Shown: positions 31,942-41,984 of the stretch, one piece after another
How positions within the stretch are numbered: the stretch's first letter is position 1
Layout of the letters: each line of letters starts with the position of its first letter
Assembly: GCF_000961885.1 (NCBI RefSeq)
Contig: NZ_JZKH01000004.1
Span: forward strand, 1 to 64,000
Direction: 5' to 3'
DNA from: Streptomyces rubellomurinus
Lineage (GTDB): Bacteria > Actinomycetota > Actinomycetes > Streptomycetales > Streptomycetaceae
DNA: 64,000 nucleotides
The notes under the pieces: model-generated
Told to the model about the DNA's origin: nothing
What the model saw: only the letters and a program-made list of their open reading frames with translations
The model's database searches: none
Made by a program: the position numbers and the translations under genes

Positions 31942-34035
31942 ATGCGCAGAACCCCCCACCGCGTCGCCGGCATGGTGGCCGCCCTGGCCCTGGCCGCGTC
32001 CGGCCTCGGTGCCACGGTGCTCACCGGCGCCACTCCGGCCGCCGCCCTCGGCAACGGCACCGCCCTGACCCCGCCCATGGGCTGGAACTCCTGGAACAGC
32101 ATCGGCGCGTACGTGACCGAGAGCCAGGTCAAGCAGACCATCGACTTCATGTCGGCCAACGGCCTGGTCCAGGCCGGCTACAACACCGTCACCATCGACG
32201 ACGGCTGGTCGATGCGCCACCGCGACGGCCAGAGCACGGACTTCGCCAAGACGGCCGACAACGCCATGCAGCTCTACGACGGCAACGGCAACCCGGTCAG
32301 CGGCACCGACGGCAGCGGCAACGACCCCACCAGCGGCCACCTCGTGCCCGAGCCGGGCCAGTTCCCCGCCCAGGTCGTCAACGGCAGGACCGTCAACGGC
32401 ATCCAGTACCTGGCCTGGTACGCGCACAGCAAGGGCATGAAACTCGGCCTCTACGCCACCGACACCTACACCACCTGCCAGGGTCACCCCGGCAGCCTCG
32501 GCCACGAGAGCACCGACGCCGCCGACTTCGTCTCCTGGGGCGTCGACTTCGTCAAGTACGACGACTGCCCGTACGGCCCGACCATCACCGGCCCGGACGG
32601 CTACGCCTACTACCCGCAGGGCGAGGGCAAGGAACTCACCCAGTCCATCTACGCCCGGACCCAGACCTTCCAGCGCGCCCTCGACGCGGCGACCGGCGCC
32701 GCGGGCAAGCCCAAGGTCACGCTCAGCCTGTCCGCACAGCCCGCGCACACCGGCATCCCGTACCTGCTGGCCGCCAACGACCCGGCCCGCACCGATCCGC
32801 TGATCACGGCCGCCGGCACCCCGCCGCACCAGGCACCCGGCTACTCGCCCACCGGCGTGTGGTGCGGTCAGGTCGCCAACATGTGCCGGATCGGCGGCGA
32901 CCGGGACAGCGAACTGGACGGCGTGCTCTACAACGGCCAGTTGCAGACCGCCCTGAAGTACCCGGGCAACGTCCACCCGGGCAGCTGGAACGACCTGGAC
33001 ATGATGTTCGCCGGCTGGCAGGACACCTACGGCGTCTGGGGCGTCACCGACACGGACAAGGGCCACAAGCCCTTCACGGACGACGAGTCGCGCACCGAGC
33101 TGTCCGTGCTGTCGATGATGGCCGCCCCGCTCATCTCCGGCGCCGACCTGCGCACCGCCGCCGACTCGCAGCACACCGCGAACGGCTACACCTGGTCCAC
33201 GGGCATCACCTCCTCCGCGCTGTCGCTGCTCAAGAACCCCGACATGATCGCGATCGACCAGGACGGCCTCGCCAAGCCCGCCACCCTGGTCGGCAACCCG
33301 CCCGCGTCCCCGACCGCCCCCGTGGTCCTCAAGCGCCAACTCGCCAACGGTGACCTGGCCGTCGCCCTGATCAACCAGGACCCGAACAACTGGGCCATGA
33401 TCAGCGCGGGCTTCGCCGACCTCGGCCTGACCGGCTCCAGCTACGGCTACCGGGAGCTGTGGACGGGCGCCACCGGCACCGCGACCGGATCGCTCGGCGG
33501 CAACTGGATCCCCGCACACGGCGTCGCCCTGTACCGCATCGCCGGCGGCAGCATCGGCAGCGGCGGTGGCACCGGCGGCACCCGGCCGAGCGTCGTCGGC
33601 GACGGCAAGTACCACGCGATCAGCGCCGGCGGCACCGCGGGCCAGGCGCTGGAGGTCCAGGGCGGCTGCTACGCCGCGGTCGGCGGCAACTCCGACATCA
33701 ACGCGTACCAGAGCGGCAACGCCGCCCAGCAGTGGCTGTTCACGCCCAACGCGGACGGCACCGTGACGATCACCGACAACTGCTACACCGCCGCCCAGGC
33801 GCACACCGTGCTGGCCGCCGGCGCCGGCGTCGGCAGCGCCTACCTGCTCAACCCCTCGCCCAACAACCCCTGGCAGAAGTGGAAGGTGACGCAGAACAGC
33901 GCCGGCGCGCTCACCGTGACCAACGTCGGCAACGGCCTGACCCTGGACGTCGCCGGGAGCGCGGCCGGCTCCACGGGGATGACCAACCCGGCCAACCCGG
34001 CTGCGGCCGGGCAGAGGTGGACCGTCCTGTCCTGA
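31942..34035 (+). CDS. Secreted GH27 alpha-galactosidase with ricin-type lectin domain
   Basis: A 697-residue exported enzyme. A Sec-type signal (MRRTPHRVAGMVAALALAAS to ATPAAA) is followed by the GH27 barrel: PPMGWNSWNSIGAYV, VTIDDGWSM, the nucleophile Asp in VDFVKYDDCPYG, and the region with the acid/base in MCRIGGDRDSELDG and SWNDLDMM. A beta-sandwich follows, then a Gly/Ser linker (GSIGSGGGTGGTR) and a C-terminal ricin-type (CBM13) domain with QQWLFTPNADGTV. It releases terminal alpha-galactose from plant oligosaccharides or galactomannan outside the cell. ATG 31942 opens the signal peptide. No transporter genes are adjacent. Confidence 0.92.
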   Translation: MRRTPHRVAGMVAALALAASGLGATVLTGATPAAALGNGTALTPPMGWNSWNSIGAYVTESQVKQTIDFMSANGLVQAGYNTVTIDDGWSMRHRDGQSTDFAKTADNAMQLYDGNGNPVSGTDGSGNDPTSGHLVPEPGQFPAQVVNGRTVNGIQYLAWYAHSKGMKLGLYATDTYTTCQGHPGSLGHESTDAADFVSWGVDFVKYDDCPYGPTITGPDGYAYYPQGEGKELTQSIYARTQTFQRALDAATGAAGKPKVTLSLSAQPAHTGIPYLLAANDPARTDPLITAAGTPPHQAPGYSPTGVWCGQVANMCRIGGDRDSELDGVLYNGQLQTALKYPGNVHPGSWNDLDMMFAGWQDTYGVWGVTDTDKGHKPFTDDESRTELSVLSMMAAPLISGADLRTAADSQHTANGYTWSTGITSSALSLLKNPDMIAIDQDGLAKPATLVGNPPASPTAPVVLKRQLANGDLAVALINQDPNNWAMISAGFADLGLTGSSYGYRELWTGATGTATGSLGGNWIPAHGVALYRIAGGSIGSGGGTGGTRPSVVGDGKYHAISAGGTAGQALEVQGGCYAAVGGNSDINAYQSGNAAQQWLFTPNADGTVTITDNCYTAAQAHTVLAAGAGVGSAYLLNPSPNNPWQKWKVTQNSAGALTVTNVGNGLTLDVAGSAAGSTGMTNPANPAAAGQRWTVLS

Positions 34036-34191
34036 CCGCCCCGGCGCGGCGCCGACCCTGACACCCGGCGCCGCGCCGGTACTCGTCCGGGTCGGTACCC
34101 GTCTGGCCGGTGCCCGTCGTGCCGGTGCCCGTCGTGCCGGTGCCCGTCCGCGTCGGCGCGCGTCCGGGTCGGACGCCGGACGACGGGCAGC

Positions 34192-35103
34192 TCAGGCCAG
34201 CCGCGCCACGGCCAGGGACAGCGCGCGGTCGAGCGCCGCGTCGGCGTCGCACGGCACGTCGGGCCGGACGCCGGTGCCCTCCCAGTTGGTGCCCGAGACC
34301 GGGCTGACCCCGCGGGCGACGGGCACGCTGAGCTCCAGGTGCGGGTGCACCGTCCAGCCGTCCCGCGGGTGCGCGCCGCCCCGGGTGGCCTCCCCGACGA
34401 CCTCGGCGCGCCCGACCTGCTGCAGGTCGTAGGCCAGCTCCTCGCCCGCGGAGAAGGTCTTCCCGCTGGTCAGCACGTAGAGCGGCTTGCTGGCGCCGAA
34501 GCGGGCGCCCGGCACGAACGGGGGCGTCCAGGACTGCTCGGCCACCGCTCCCTGCCGCGAGAGCATGGTCATCAGGTGGGTGCGGCCGTCGAGCAGGTAG
34601 CCGCAGACGAAGGCGACCGTGTTCGGATCGCCGCCGGTGTTGCGCCGCAGGTCCAGGACGAGGGCGCGGGCGGGGGCCACCAGCGAGAGCGCCGCGGTGA
34701 GCGGCTGCGCCGCCCAGTCCAGCGGGAACATCTTGGGCCCGATCTCCAGGACCGCGACGCCGCCGTCGAGGAGTTCCACCCGCGGCACGCCGCCGAGGGA
34801 GGCGTCGAAGTCCCGTCGCATCGCGGCGAGTACGGCCGAGCCCCGGTCCGGCGGCACCGGCTCGGCGTGGAACTGGAGGGCCAGGTGCAGGTCGCCGTTG
34901 ACGGACCGCAGGTCGGCCGTCACCGCCTCGGCCAACTCCTCGGCGGATCCGGTCCGGTAGGCGCCTTCGGCGTTCCGGCGCCGTAGCAGCTCGGCCAGTT
35001 GGCGGGCGGCGTCGGGGAAGACGTAGTTCTCGCGGACCAGTTCGGCGACCGACTCGACGACGGCGGTGGCGTCCACGGCAGTTGGTGAGGTGGTGGAAGT
35101 CAT
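34192..35103 (-). CDS. S41-family (C-terminal processing-like) peptidase
   Basis: A 303-residue protein with an S41 core but no PDZ domain or signal peptide. The core is VLEIGPKMF, LVLDLRRNTGGDPN, and the serine motif LTSGKTFSAGEELAYDLQ, with TRGGAHP following. Similar to tricorn/IRBP-like S41 members of streptomycetes. ATG 35103 is chosen because a clear promoter (TTGACG-N17-TCTACT on the minus strand) ends 7 bases before it, implying leaderless translation. The frame continues upstream to 35139 but would run through the promoter. Confidence 0.83.
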   Translation of the reverse strand: MTSTTSPTAVDATAVVESVAELVRENYVFPDAARQLAELLRRRNAEGAYRTGSAEELAEAVTADLRSVNGDLHLALQFHAEPVPPDRGSAVLAAMRRDFDASLGGVPRVELLDGGVAVLEIGPKMFPLDWAAQPLTAALSLVAPARALVLDLRRNTGGDPNTVAFVCGYLLDGRTHLMTMLSRQGAVAEQSWTPPFVPGARFGASKPLYVLTSGKTFSAGEELAYDLQQVGRAEVVGEATRGGAHPRDGWTVHPHLELSVPVARGVSPVSGTNWEGTGVRPDVPCDADAALDRALSLAVARLA

Positions 35104-35110
35104 GGGAGGG

Positions 35111-35154
35111 AGTAGACCAGCGACTTGCCAAAGCGTCAAACGTGCTTAACGCTT
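35111..35154. promoter_or_regulatory. Overlapping divergent promoters around a dyad
   Basis: Minus strand: TTGACG, 17 bases, TCTACT, then the S41 ATG after 7 bases. Plus strand: TTGCCA (35125-35130), 16 bases, TAACGC (35147-35152), then the ArsR GTG after 8 bases. AAGCGT (35131-35136) and ACGCTT (35149-35154) form a dyad lying between or on both -35/-10 elements, a natural place for the ArsR protein to repress both genes. Confidence 0.6.
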
Positions 35155-35160
35155 GATCCG

Positions 35161-35667
35161 GTGAGCCACCAACCGGACGAGAGCGTCCAGCGGATCAGCA
35201 CACCCGGGCAGCACACCGCACTCGCCCACCCCATGCGCCAGCGCCTGCTGTTCGCCCTCAGCAGCCGGCCGTCGACGATCAGCCGCCTCGCCGCGCAACT
35301 GGGCGCCAACAAGGGCAGCGTCTCCCACCACCTCAGGGTGCTGTGCGAGGCGGGGCTGGTCCAGGACGCGGGAACGCGGCGGGTGCGCGGCGGCACCGAG
35401 AAGTACTACCGGCGGACCGCCGAACGACTCCTCGTCGACGAACCGCAGGCCGAGGGCACGGCCGCGCTGTTCGGCGCCGTCGCCCAGGAGCTGGACCGCT
35501 CGCCCGTCGACCACCTCCTGACCCTGCGCCACCTCCGGCTCAGCCCGGCCAAGGCCGCCCGGCTCGCCGAGGCGCTGGCCGCGCTGGTCGACGAGACGGA
35601 GGAGGACGCCGAGGGCGAGCCCGTGCACGGCCTCCTGGTGACGCTCTACCAGCAGGCCGGGACGTAA
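35161..35667 (+). CDS. ArsR-family transcriptional regulator
   Basis: A 168-residue winged-helix regulator: HPMRQRLLFALSSRPSTISR, LAAQLGANKGSVSHHLRVLC and the wing GTEKYYRRTAER. The helical C-terminus (about 100-168) probably dimerises. GTG 35161 is favoured since a promoter ends 8 bases before it (leaderless); upstream TTG is part of that promoter. It is divergent from the S41 peptidase gene and likely controls it and itself through the dyad between them. Confidence 0.85.
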   Translation: MSHQPDESVQRISTPGQHTALAHPMRQRLLFALSSRPSTISRLAAQLGANKGSVSHHLRVLCEAGLVQDAGTRRVRGGTEKYYRRTAERLLVDEPQAEGTAALFGAVAQELDRSPVDHLLTLRHLRLSPAKAARLAEALAALVDETEEDAEGEPVHGLLVTLYQQAGT

Positions 35668-35678
35668 CGCCCCTGCGC

Positions 35679-36527
35679 TCAGCCGTACGGGACGACGGCG
35701 ACCGGGCAGTGCGCGTGGTGGATCGCGGCGCGCGCCACCGGGCCGAGGTGGTGGTGGAGGAACGGCAGGTGGCGGGTGCGGCGGCCGACCACGAGCAGCC
35801 GGGCCGTCGCCGCCGCGTCGACGAGCTCGACGGCGGCCTTGCCGCGGACCGGCTCGGCCGTCACGTCCACCCCGGGGTGGCGGGCGCGCCACGGCGCCAG
35901 GGCCCGGGCGAGCCCGTCCTGTTCGACGGCGGAGAGCTCGGCCTGCTGCCCGTCGACCGCGCTGGGCGACAGGTACCCGCTGCCCGCCGGCGGCGCCCAG
36001 ACGTGGACGACGCGCAGCGGCGCCGAGCGGAGCGCCGCGGCCTCGAAGGCGAAGGCGAGCACGTCCCCGGCCGGGTGGGCCAGGTCGAGGCCGACCGTCA
36101 CCGGGCCGTCCGATCCGGCCTCGCCCGCCCGGACGAGCACCACCGGGCAGCCGGCCCGGCGCAGCACCTCCTGGCTCACCGAGCCGACCAGGGAACCGAG
36201 GACGGCGCCCAGCCCGCGCGAGCCGAGCACCAGCAGGGCGGCGCTCTGCGCGGCGGTCTCCAACGCCTCGACCGGATCGGCGGACACCGTCGACGAGGAG
36301 ACCGGGACGTCGGGTGCCAGGGCCCGCAACTCCCGCTCCCGGTCGGCGAGTTCCGCCAGGGCGTGACGGTACGTCTGGTCGCTGCCGACCACGTCCCGCT
36401 TCGGCCAGGGCCAGGCCCGCAGGAGTTCGAGGCTCAGCCCCCGGCGCTGCGCCTCGCGGGCGGCCCACTCGGAGGCGGTCAGGCTCTCGGGCGAGCCGTC
36501 GACACCGACGACGACCGGTCCGGTCAT
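35679..36527 (-). CDS. Universal stress protein, tandem UspA domains
   Basis: A 282-residue protein of two UspA domains. The first begins VVVGVDGSPESLTASEWAAR and has the ATP-binding loop VLGSRGLGAVLGSLVGSVSQ (G-x2-G-x9-G-S); the second has VTVGLDLAHP and VVGRRTRHLPFLHHHLG, where the loop is less canonical. Tandem USPs in actinobacteria bind ATP and are classic members of DosR-type hypoxia regulons. It starts 10 bases after the DUF302 gene and shares its DosR-like box at 37017-37031. Confidence 0.9.
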   Translation of the reverse strand: MTGPVVVGVDGSPESLTASEWAAREAQRRGLSLELLRAWPWPKRDVVGSDQTYRHALAELADRERELRALAPDVPVSSSTVSADPVEALETAAQSAALLVLGSRGLGAVLGSLVGSVSQEVLRRAGCPVVLVRAGEAGSDGPVTVGLDLAHPAGDVLAFAFEAAALRSAPLRVVHVWAPPAGSGYLSPSAVDGQQAELSAVEQDGLARALAPWRARHPGVDVTAEPVRGKAAVELVDAAATARLLVVGRRTRHLPFLHHHLGPVARAAIHHAHCPVAVVPYG

Positions 36528-36537
36528 GGCGCGCTCC

Positions 36538-36930
36538 TCAGTCCCGCAGCGCGTCGAGCGCCGCGACGAGGCGCCGGGCCGCCTCGTCGGCGACCTCGCC
36601 CAGCCCGCCGTCCGGCCCGGCCAGCGCGACGAGCGTCTGCGGGTCGACGGCCTCGACCAGCGTGGTGTCGCCGTCCGTGCGGACCACCACGTTGCAGGGC
36701 AGCAGCAGCCCGATGCGGCGGTCGGCCCGTAGCGCGCGGTGGGCGAGGGCGGGGTTGCAGGCGCCGAGGATCAGGTAGTCCTCGATCTCCTCGCCGATTT
36801 TCTCGCGCAGGGTCGCCCGGACGTCGATGGTGGTCAGGACGCCGAAGCCCTGCTCCTTGAGCGCGGCGGTGACCGCGTCGACCGCCTGGCGGAACGGCTG
36901 GTGGAGCCGTACGCCGATCCCGTACTCCAT
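36538..36930 (-). CDS. DUF302 family protein
   Basis: A 130-residue soluble protein with the DUF302 core: KEQGFGVLTTIDVRATLREK, the nearly invariant YLILGACNPALAHRAL (Cys-Asn-Pro), and IGLLLPCNVVVR. The function is unknown; the conserved Cys may bind metal or thiols. ATG 36930 follows GAGGAGGGACC. It is the first gene of an operon with the tandem USP gene. Confidence 0.87.
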   Translation of the reverse strand: MEYGIGVRLHQPFRQAVDAVTAALKEQGFGVLTTIDVRATLREKIGEEIEDYLILGACNPALAHRALRADRRIGLLLPCNVVVRTDGDTTLVEAVDPQTLVALAGPDGGLGEVADEAARRLVAALDALRD

Positions 36931-37252
36931 GGTCCCTCCTCGGGGCCCCGGCCCCAGTATCGGCAGGCGCCGGGGTCGGCGCCTCCCGAGGCGACACCCC
37001 CGCTGCCGGCGGATCCGGGTCGGACGGTCCCGGGCGCGTGTTCCGTAGGGCCCTGGAGCGCCGGGCGGAGCGCGCGTGGGCGGCGGACCGGGCGCAGGTG
37101 GAGCCGCGCTGGTCGGGGCGGCGGTAGCCGTCCGGCGCCCGGCGGTCCTGGCGGTCGCGGTTCCCGCGGCGATCACCGGGGGCCCTAGACTCGGCGGCGG
37201 CCGGCGCGTCGGAGCGCGGGCCACCGCTGGTGAAGTCGACGGGGGAGGGCCA
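36931..37252. other. Divergent intergenic region with a DosR-like box
   Basis: This 322-base gap separates the DUF302-USP operon and the oxygenase pair. It holds a DosR-like box (37017-37031) and a TAGACT hexamer at 37186-37191 that could be the -10 for the plus-strand pair, without a clear -35. No further gene is seen. Confidence 0.45.
37017..37031 (-). promoter_or_regulatory. DosR/OsdR-like box before the DUF302-USP operon
   Basis: Minus strand GGGACCGTCCGACCC, 86 bases before the DUF302 start. Same 15-base pattern as the sites at 43385, 48152, 49345, 50424, 50446 and 56327. Confidence 0.55.
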
Positions 37253-38542
37253 GTGGAACGCATCGGGACCGTGGGCGCGGGCGGGATCGGCCGGGCCGGG
37301 GTGGCGCGTCCGTGCGAGGGTGTCGAGGAGCCGCCGGCCGTCCAGCCGGCAGAGGCCCGCCTCCAGGATGCGGGGAACGTCCTGGTCGCGCCTTCGATGG
37401 TGCACGATCACGAGGTGGTCAGGGAGTTCTTCGGGACCGTCGTCACGCCGGAGGACCTCGCCTCCGGTTCGCCCGACCTGGTGCGGAAGACCGTCTACCT
37501 GTACGGCGACCTGTCCGGGATCGACGGCCGCCGTCTGCGGGCGGCCGCCCGGGTGTTCGCGGTCGACCAGGAGGACGTCGACGAGGCCTGGCCCCTGGTG
37601 GACGTGGGCCGGGTGCCCGTCCGCGTGCACGGCGTCGGCGTGTACTACCGCCGCTTCTTCGACCTCGACGCCGACCACTTCGGGCGGATCCGGGCGGAGC
37701 ACGTGTTCCAGTCCCTGACGGAGTCGACCAAGCCCGGGAGTGCCCATCGCAGCGGGATCTACCTGACGCCCGTCACGCGGGACGGCGACGAGCTGCACTT
37801 CCGCCTGCTCCGGTGCTCCACCAACCTCTCCGGGCCGACCGAAGGTTTCCGCCCGACCGACACGGCCGTCGTCGAGGCCCTGAACCGCGAGGCCGCCGCC
37901 GTCTTCCGGGGCCAGGCGCCGCTCAACCACGTGCTCGCGCAGGTCTACCACAACACCGGTGCCACGCCCGGGCGCAAGCAGTCCAAGGCGAGGATCTCGG
38001 CCCATGCCGACAAGACCAAGGACATGCCCGGCAACGGCATCATGGCCTTCTGCACCTTCTACGACCGGCTCGACGGGCTGCGGCCCCTGGCCGGGGACGC
38101 CTTCGACCACGGCGTGCAGGGCGTCAGCGGGCTGACCAGGCTCCGGTTCCGCCTCAAGGAGCCGGTCGAGGCGCACGCCGGGGCCGCGCTCCCCCCGCAG
38201 TTCACCCTGACCCTCTATCCGGGCTCGGTGTTCTTCATGCCGCTGTCCACCAACCGCCTGTACACGCACGAGATCCGGCCCTCGGCCCTGGACGCCGAGT
38301 CGCTGCCGACCCGCCTGGGGTACGTGGTGCGCTGCTCGAACACCGAGGCCGTCCACCGGGACGGCCGGACGTACCTCAAGAGGGCCGGCGAGCTGGTGAA
38401 GCTGGGGCCGCCCACGCAGGACGGCATGGACGAGCTGCGCAGGCTGTACGCCGAGGAGAACCGGACGTCGGCCTTCGTCGACTACGGCGACCGGTTCCGC
38501 TTCAGCATGAACTCGGGAGACTACCGTGCCCCCCACCTCTAG
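37253..38542 (+). CDS. 2OG-Fe(II)-oxygenase-like protein, first of a pair
   Basis: A 429-residue soluble protein I cannot place in a named family. The C-terminal half shows a pattern like a 2-oxoglutarate/Fe(II) double-stranded beta-helix: H-x-D in ISAHADKTKDMPG, the distal His in LYTHEIRPS and an Arg in RLGYVVRCSNTEAVH. Several of these positions align with the following gene (HSD, FRHRIVL, GVTFRTSK). The N-terminal 180 residues contain DEDVDEAWPLVDVGRVPV-like helical segments and no recognised domain. GTG 37253 follows a near-ideal GGGGGAGGG. Its stop lies 17 bases inside the next gene, so the two are coupled. It resembles eukaryote-like oxygenases more than common bacterial ones, by impression only. 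Confidence 0.6.
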   Translation: MERIGTVGAGGIGRAGVARPCEGVEEPPAVQPAEARLQDAGNVLVAPSMVHDHEVVREFFGTVVTPEDLASGSPDLVRKTVYLYGDLSGIDGRRLRAAARVFAVDQEDVDEAWPLVDVGRVPVRVHGVGVYYRRFFDLDADHFGRIRAEHVFQSLTESTKPGSAHRSGIYLTPVTRDGDELHFRLLRCSTNLSGPTEGFRPTDTAVVEALNREAAAVFRGQAPLNHVLAQVYHNTGATPGRKQSKARISAHADKTKDMPGNGIMAFCTFYDRLDGLRPLAGDAFDHGVQGVSGLTRLRFRLKEPVEAHAGAALPPQFTLTLYPGSVFFMPLSTNRLYTHEIRPSALDAESLPTRLGYVVRCSNTEAVHRDGRTYLKRAGELVKLGPPTQDGMDELRRLYAEENRTSAFVDYGDRFRFSMNSGDYRAPHL

Positions 38543-39296
38543 GATTCCGGACGAGATCCTGTCGTGCGTGCTGCCGGCCGAGCGGAACCTCTTCGCGGAG
38601 CTGTCCGCGACGGCCCGGCTGGAGGAACTGGGGAAGGGCCGGCGAGGCGCCGTCCTCACCAGGGTCGACGAGGCGGGCGACGTGCCGTTGGTGCGGACCA
38701 CCACCCGGTACGGCAGCCCGGCACAGCGCTTCCGGCCGGTGCACGAGCGGCTGGCCCGGCAGGTCCAGGAGCGCACGGGGATCCCCGTCGCCTTCAACAA
38801 CGCCCTCATCGAGAGCTACACGAACGCCTACACCCGGATGGGCGCCCACTCCGACCAGGCCCTCGACCTGGCGGACGCGTCGTTCATCGCGGTCTTCTCC
38901 TGCTACCGGCACCCCGACGCCGGCCCGCCGAGGAAGCTGGTCTTCGAAGCGAAGGCGGCCGACGGCGAGAGGTTCGAGATCCCGCTGGTCGACCACGGTG
39001 TCGTCGCGTTCTCCGTCGACGCGAACCGGCGCTTCCGGCACCGGATCGTCCTGGACGCGCCCGCCGAGGCGGCGGACAACGCGTGGCTGGGGGTCACCTT
39101 CCGCACCTCGAAGACCCTCCTGCGGTTCCGCGACGGGCACGCCCGGCTCCCGCAGGGCGCGCGCCTCACCGCGGCCGACGAGGAGCAGCGGCAGGAGTTC
39201 TACCGGCTGCGGCGCCGCGAGAACCAGGAGACGGACTTCGGCTACCCCCCGCTGACGTACACCGTCAGCGAGAGCGATCTGCTGCCGCCCGTGTGA
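38526..39296 (+). CDS. 2OG-Fe(II)-oxygenase-like protein, second of a pair
   Basis: A 256-residue protein with an AlkB-like arrangement of the facial triad: H-x-D in RMGAHSDQALDLADAS, distal His in RRFRHRIVLD and the 2OG-binding Arg in GVTFRTSKTLLRF. Before the triad is NNALIESYTNAYTRMG, similar to the NxYxxGxxxxxxHxD layout of AlkB proteins. A reactive substrate is expected, perhaps nucleic acid or an amino acid, but none can be named. It starts at GTG 38526 inside the end of the previous gene and has no independent ribosome binding site, so the two proteins are probably made in fixed ratio and may form a heterodimer. Confidence 0.65.
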   Translation: MPPTSRIPDEILSCVLPAERNLFAELSATARLEELGKGRRGAVLTRVDEAGDVPLVRTTTRYGSPAQRFRPVHERLARQVQERTGIPVAFNNALIESYTNAYTRMGAHSDQALDLADASFIAVFSCYRHPDAGPPRKLVFEAKAADGERFEIPLVDHGVVAFSVDANRRFRHRIVLDAPAEAADNAWLGVTFRTSKTLLRFRDGHARLPQGARLTAADEEQRQEFYRLRRRENQETDFGYPPLTYTVSESDLLPPV

Positions 39297-39348
39297 GAGC
39301 GCCGCTCGGCGGGTCGTCACGGGCGCGGGGCGTCACGGGCGCGGGGCG

Positions 39349-39545
39349 TCACGGGGCGAACGGGTCCCGGAAGTCGTCGATGACGACGACGCCGGTCGGC
39401 CCGTAGGTCTCCAGGGACTCCAGCACCGCGCTCGCCTGGTGGAGGCCGACGGTGCGGGTGACGATCCGGCCGGGGGCGAGGCGGCCGGTGGCGATCATGT
39501 CGAGCATCGTGCCGAACCGCTGGGCCGTCCGGACGTCCGGGCGTC
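39349..39545 (-). pseudogene. 3' remnant of a zinc-type alcohol dehydrogenase
   Basis: Read on the minus strand, about 63 codons end at TGA 39349-39351 and encode RFGTMLDMIATGRLAPGRIV and VLESLETYGPTGVVVID, the standard C-terminus of zinc-containing medium-chain alcohol dehydrogenases. The catalytic domain and nucleotide fold are gone. Upstream the frame breaks at about 39545, where the 3' end of an unrelated gene (stop at 39559) begins. It is a deletion or replacement scar. Confidence 0.75.
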
Positions 39546-39558
39546 CGCGACGGGCGGG

Positions 39559-39993
39559 TCAGGACGGGTCGGCGGAGGCCTGCGGGAGACGGGCCTCGAT
39601 CTCCTCGAGGACGGGCCGGTACGCCTCCTCGTACGTGCGCATCCGCGCCGCGCACTCGGCGAACAGCCGCCGGGAGCGGGCGCTGCGGTGGGGCAGCATG
39701 CCGTAGCGGAGCAGGCGCACCGAGCGGTGGTCCACCATGAAGCCGGCCTTGCAGCGCACGCCGTGGGCGTGGCGCACGACGTCCTCGGCGTCGCTCAGCA
39801 GGCTCTGGTAGGCGTCGTGGGCCGTCTTCCACCGGGCGGCGTCCTGCGGGGTGCCGGGCACCTCGACGCCGCGCACCATCGGCTGGACGACGTCGTACAG
39901 GGTGAATGCGAGCCCCTCGGGGACCTCGGCCCACCGCATGGTGCTCCACGGCCACGCGATCAAGGTGTAGGTGCGCTGCTGTACGCGGATCAC
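39559..39993 (-). CDS. Hypothetical protein
   Basis: A 144-residue soluble protein, helical by appearance, with no motif I recognise. It contains TLIAWPWSTMRWAEVPEG near the start and an Arg-rich stretch YGMLPHRSARSRRLFAECAARM near the end. GTG 39993 follows GGGGGGA and is chosen over the longer frame for this reason. It sits immediately behind the truncated alcohol dehydrogenase and is divergent from the DosS-like kinase gene. It may have arrived with the event that cut the dehydrogenase. Confidence 0.6.
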   Translation of the reverse strand: MIRVQQRTYTLIAWPWSTMRWAEVPEGLAFTLYDVVQPMVRGVEVPGTPQDAARWKTAHDAYQSLLSDAEDVVRHAHGVRCKAGFMVDHRSVRLLRYGMLPHRSARSRRLFAECAARMRTYEEAYRPVLEEIEARLPQASADPS

Positions 39994-40046
39994 GCTGTCC
40001 CCCCGGAGTCGGTGCGCGGCGGGCGGCCGCCCGGGGGCCAGCGTAG

Positions 40047-41894
<1,848 letters not shown>

Positions 41895-41924
41895 GGCCGG
41901 GCGGCGGCGGACGGTCACGCGGTG

Positions 41925-41959
41925 GGGCCCGCCCTCGTCGAGCGGACGAGGGCGGGCCC
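41925..41959. terminator. 15-bp stem bidirectional terminator
   Basis: GGGCCCGCCCTCGTC (41925-41939) and GACGAGGGCGGGCCC (41945-41959) pair perfectly around a 5-base loop, between the converging kinase and DUF3344 genes. Confidence 0.85.
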
Positions 41960-41984
41960 GGAGCACCCGGGGGCGGGCGGCGGA

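Noticed and set aside
30682..33804. A 1040-codon minus-strand frame across the sulfite-oxidase-like, SMI1 and GH27 genes
   Set aside because: Composition is Val/Gly/Arg/Asp repeats without domain signals; all three plus-strand genes are firmly identified.
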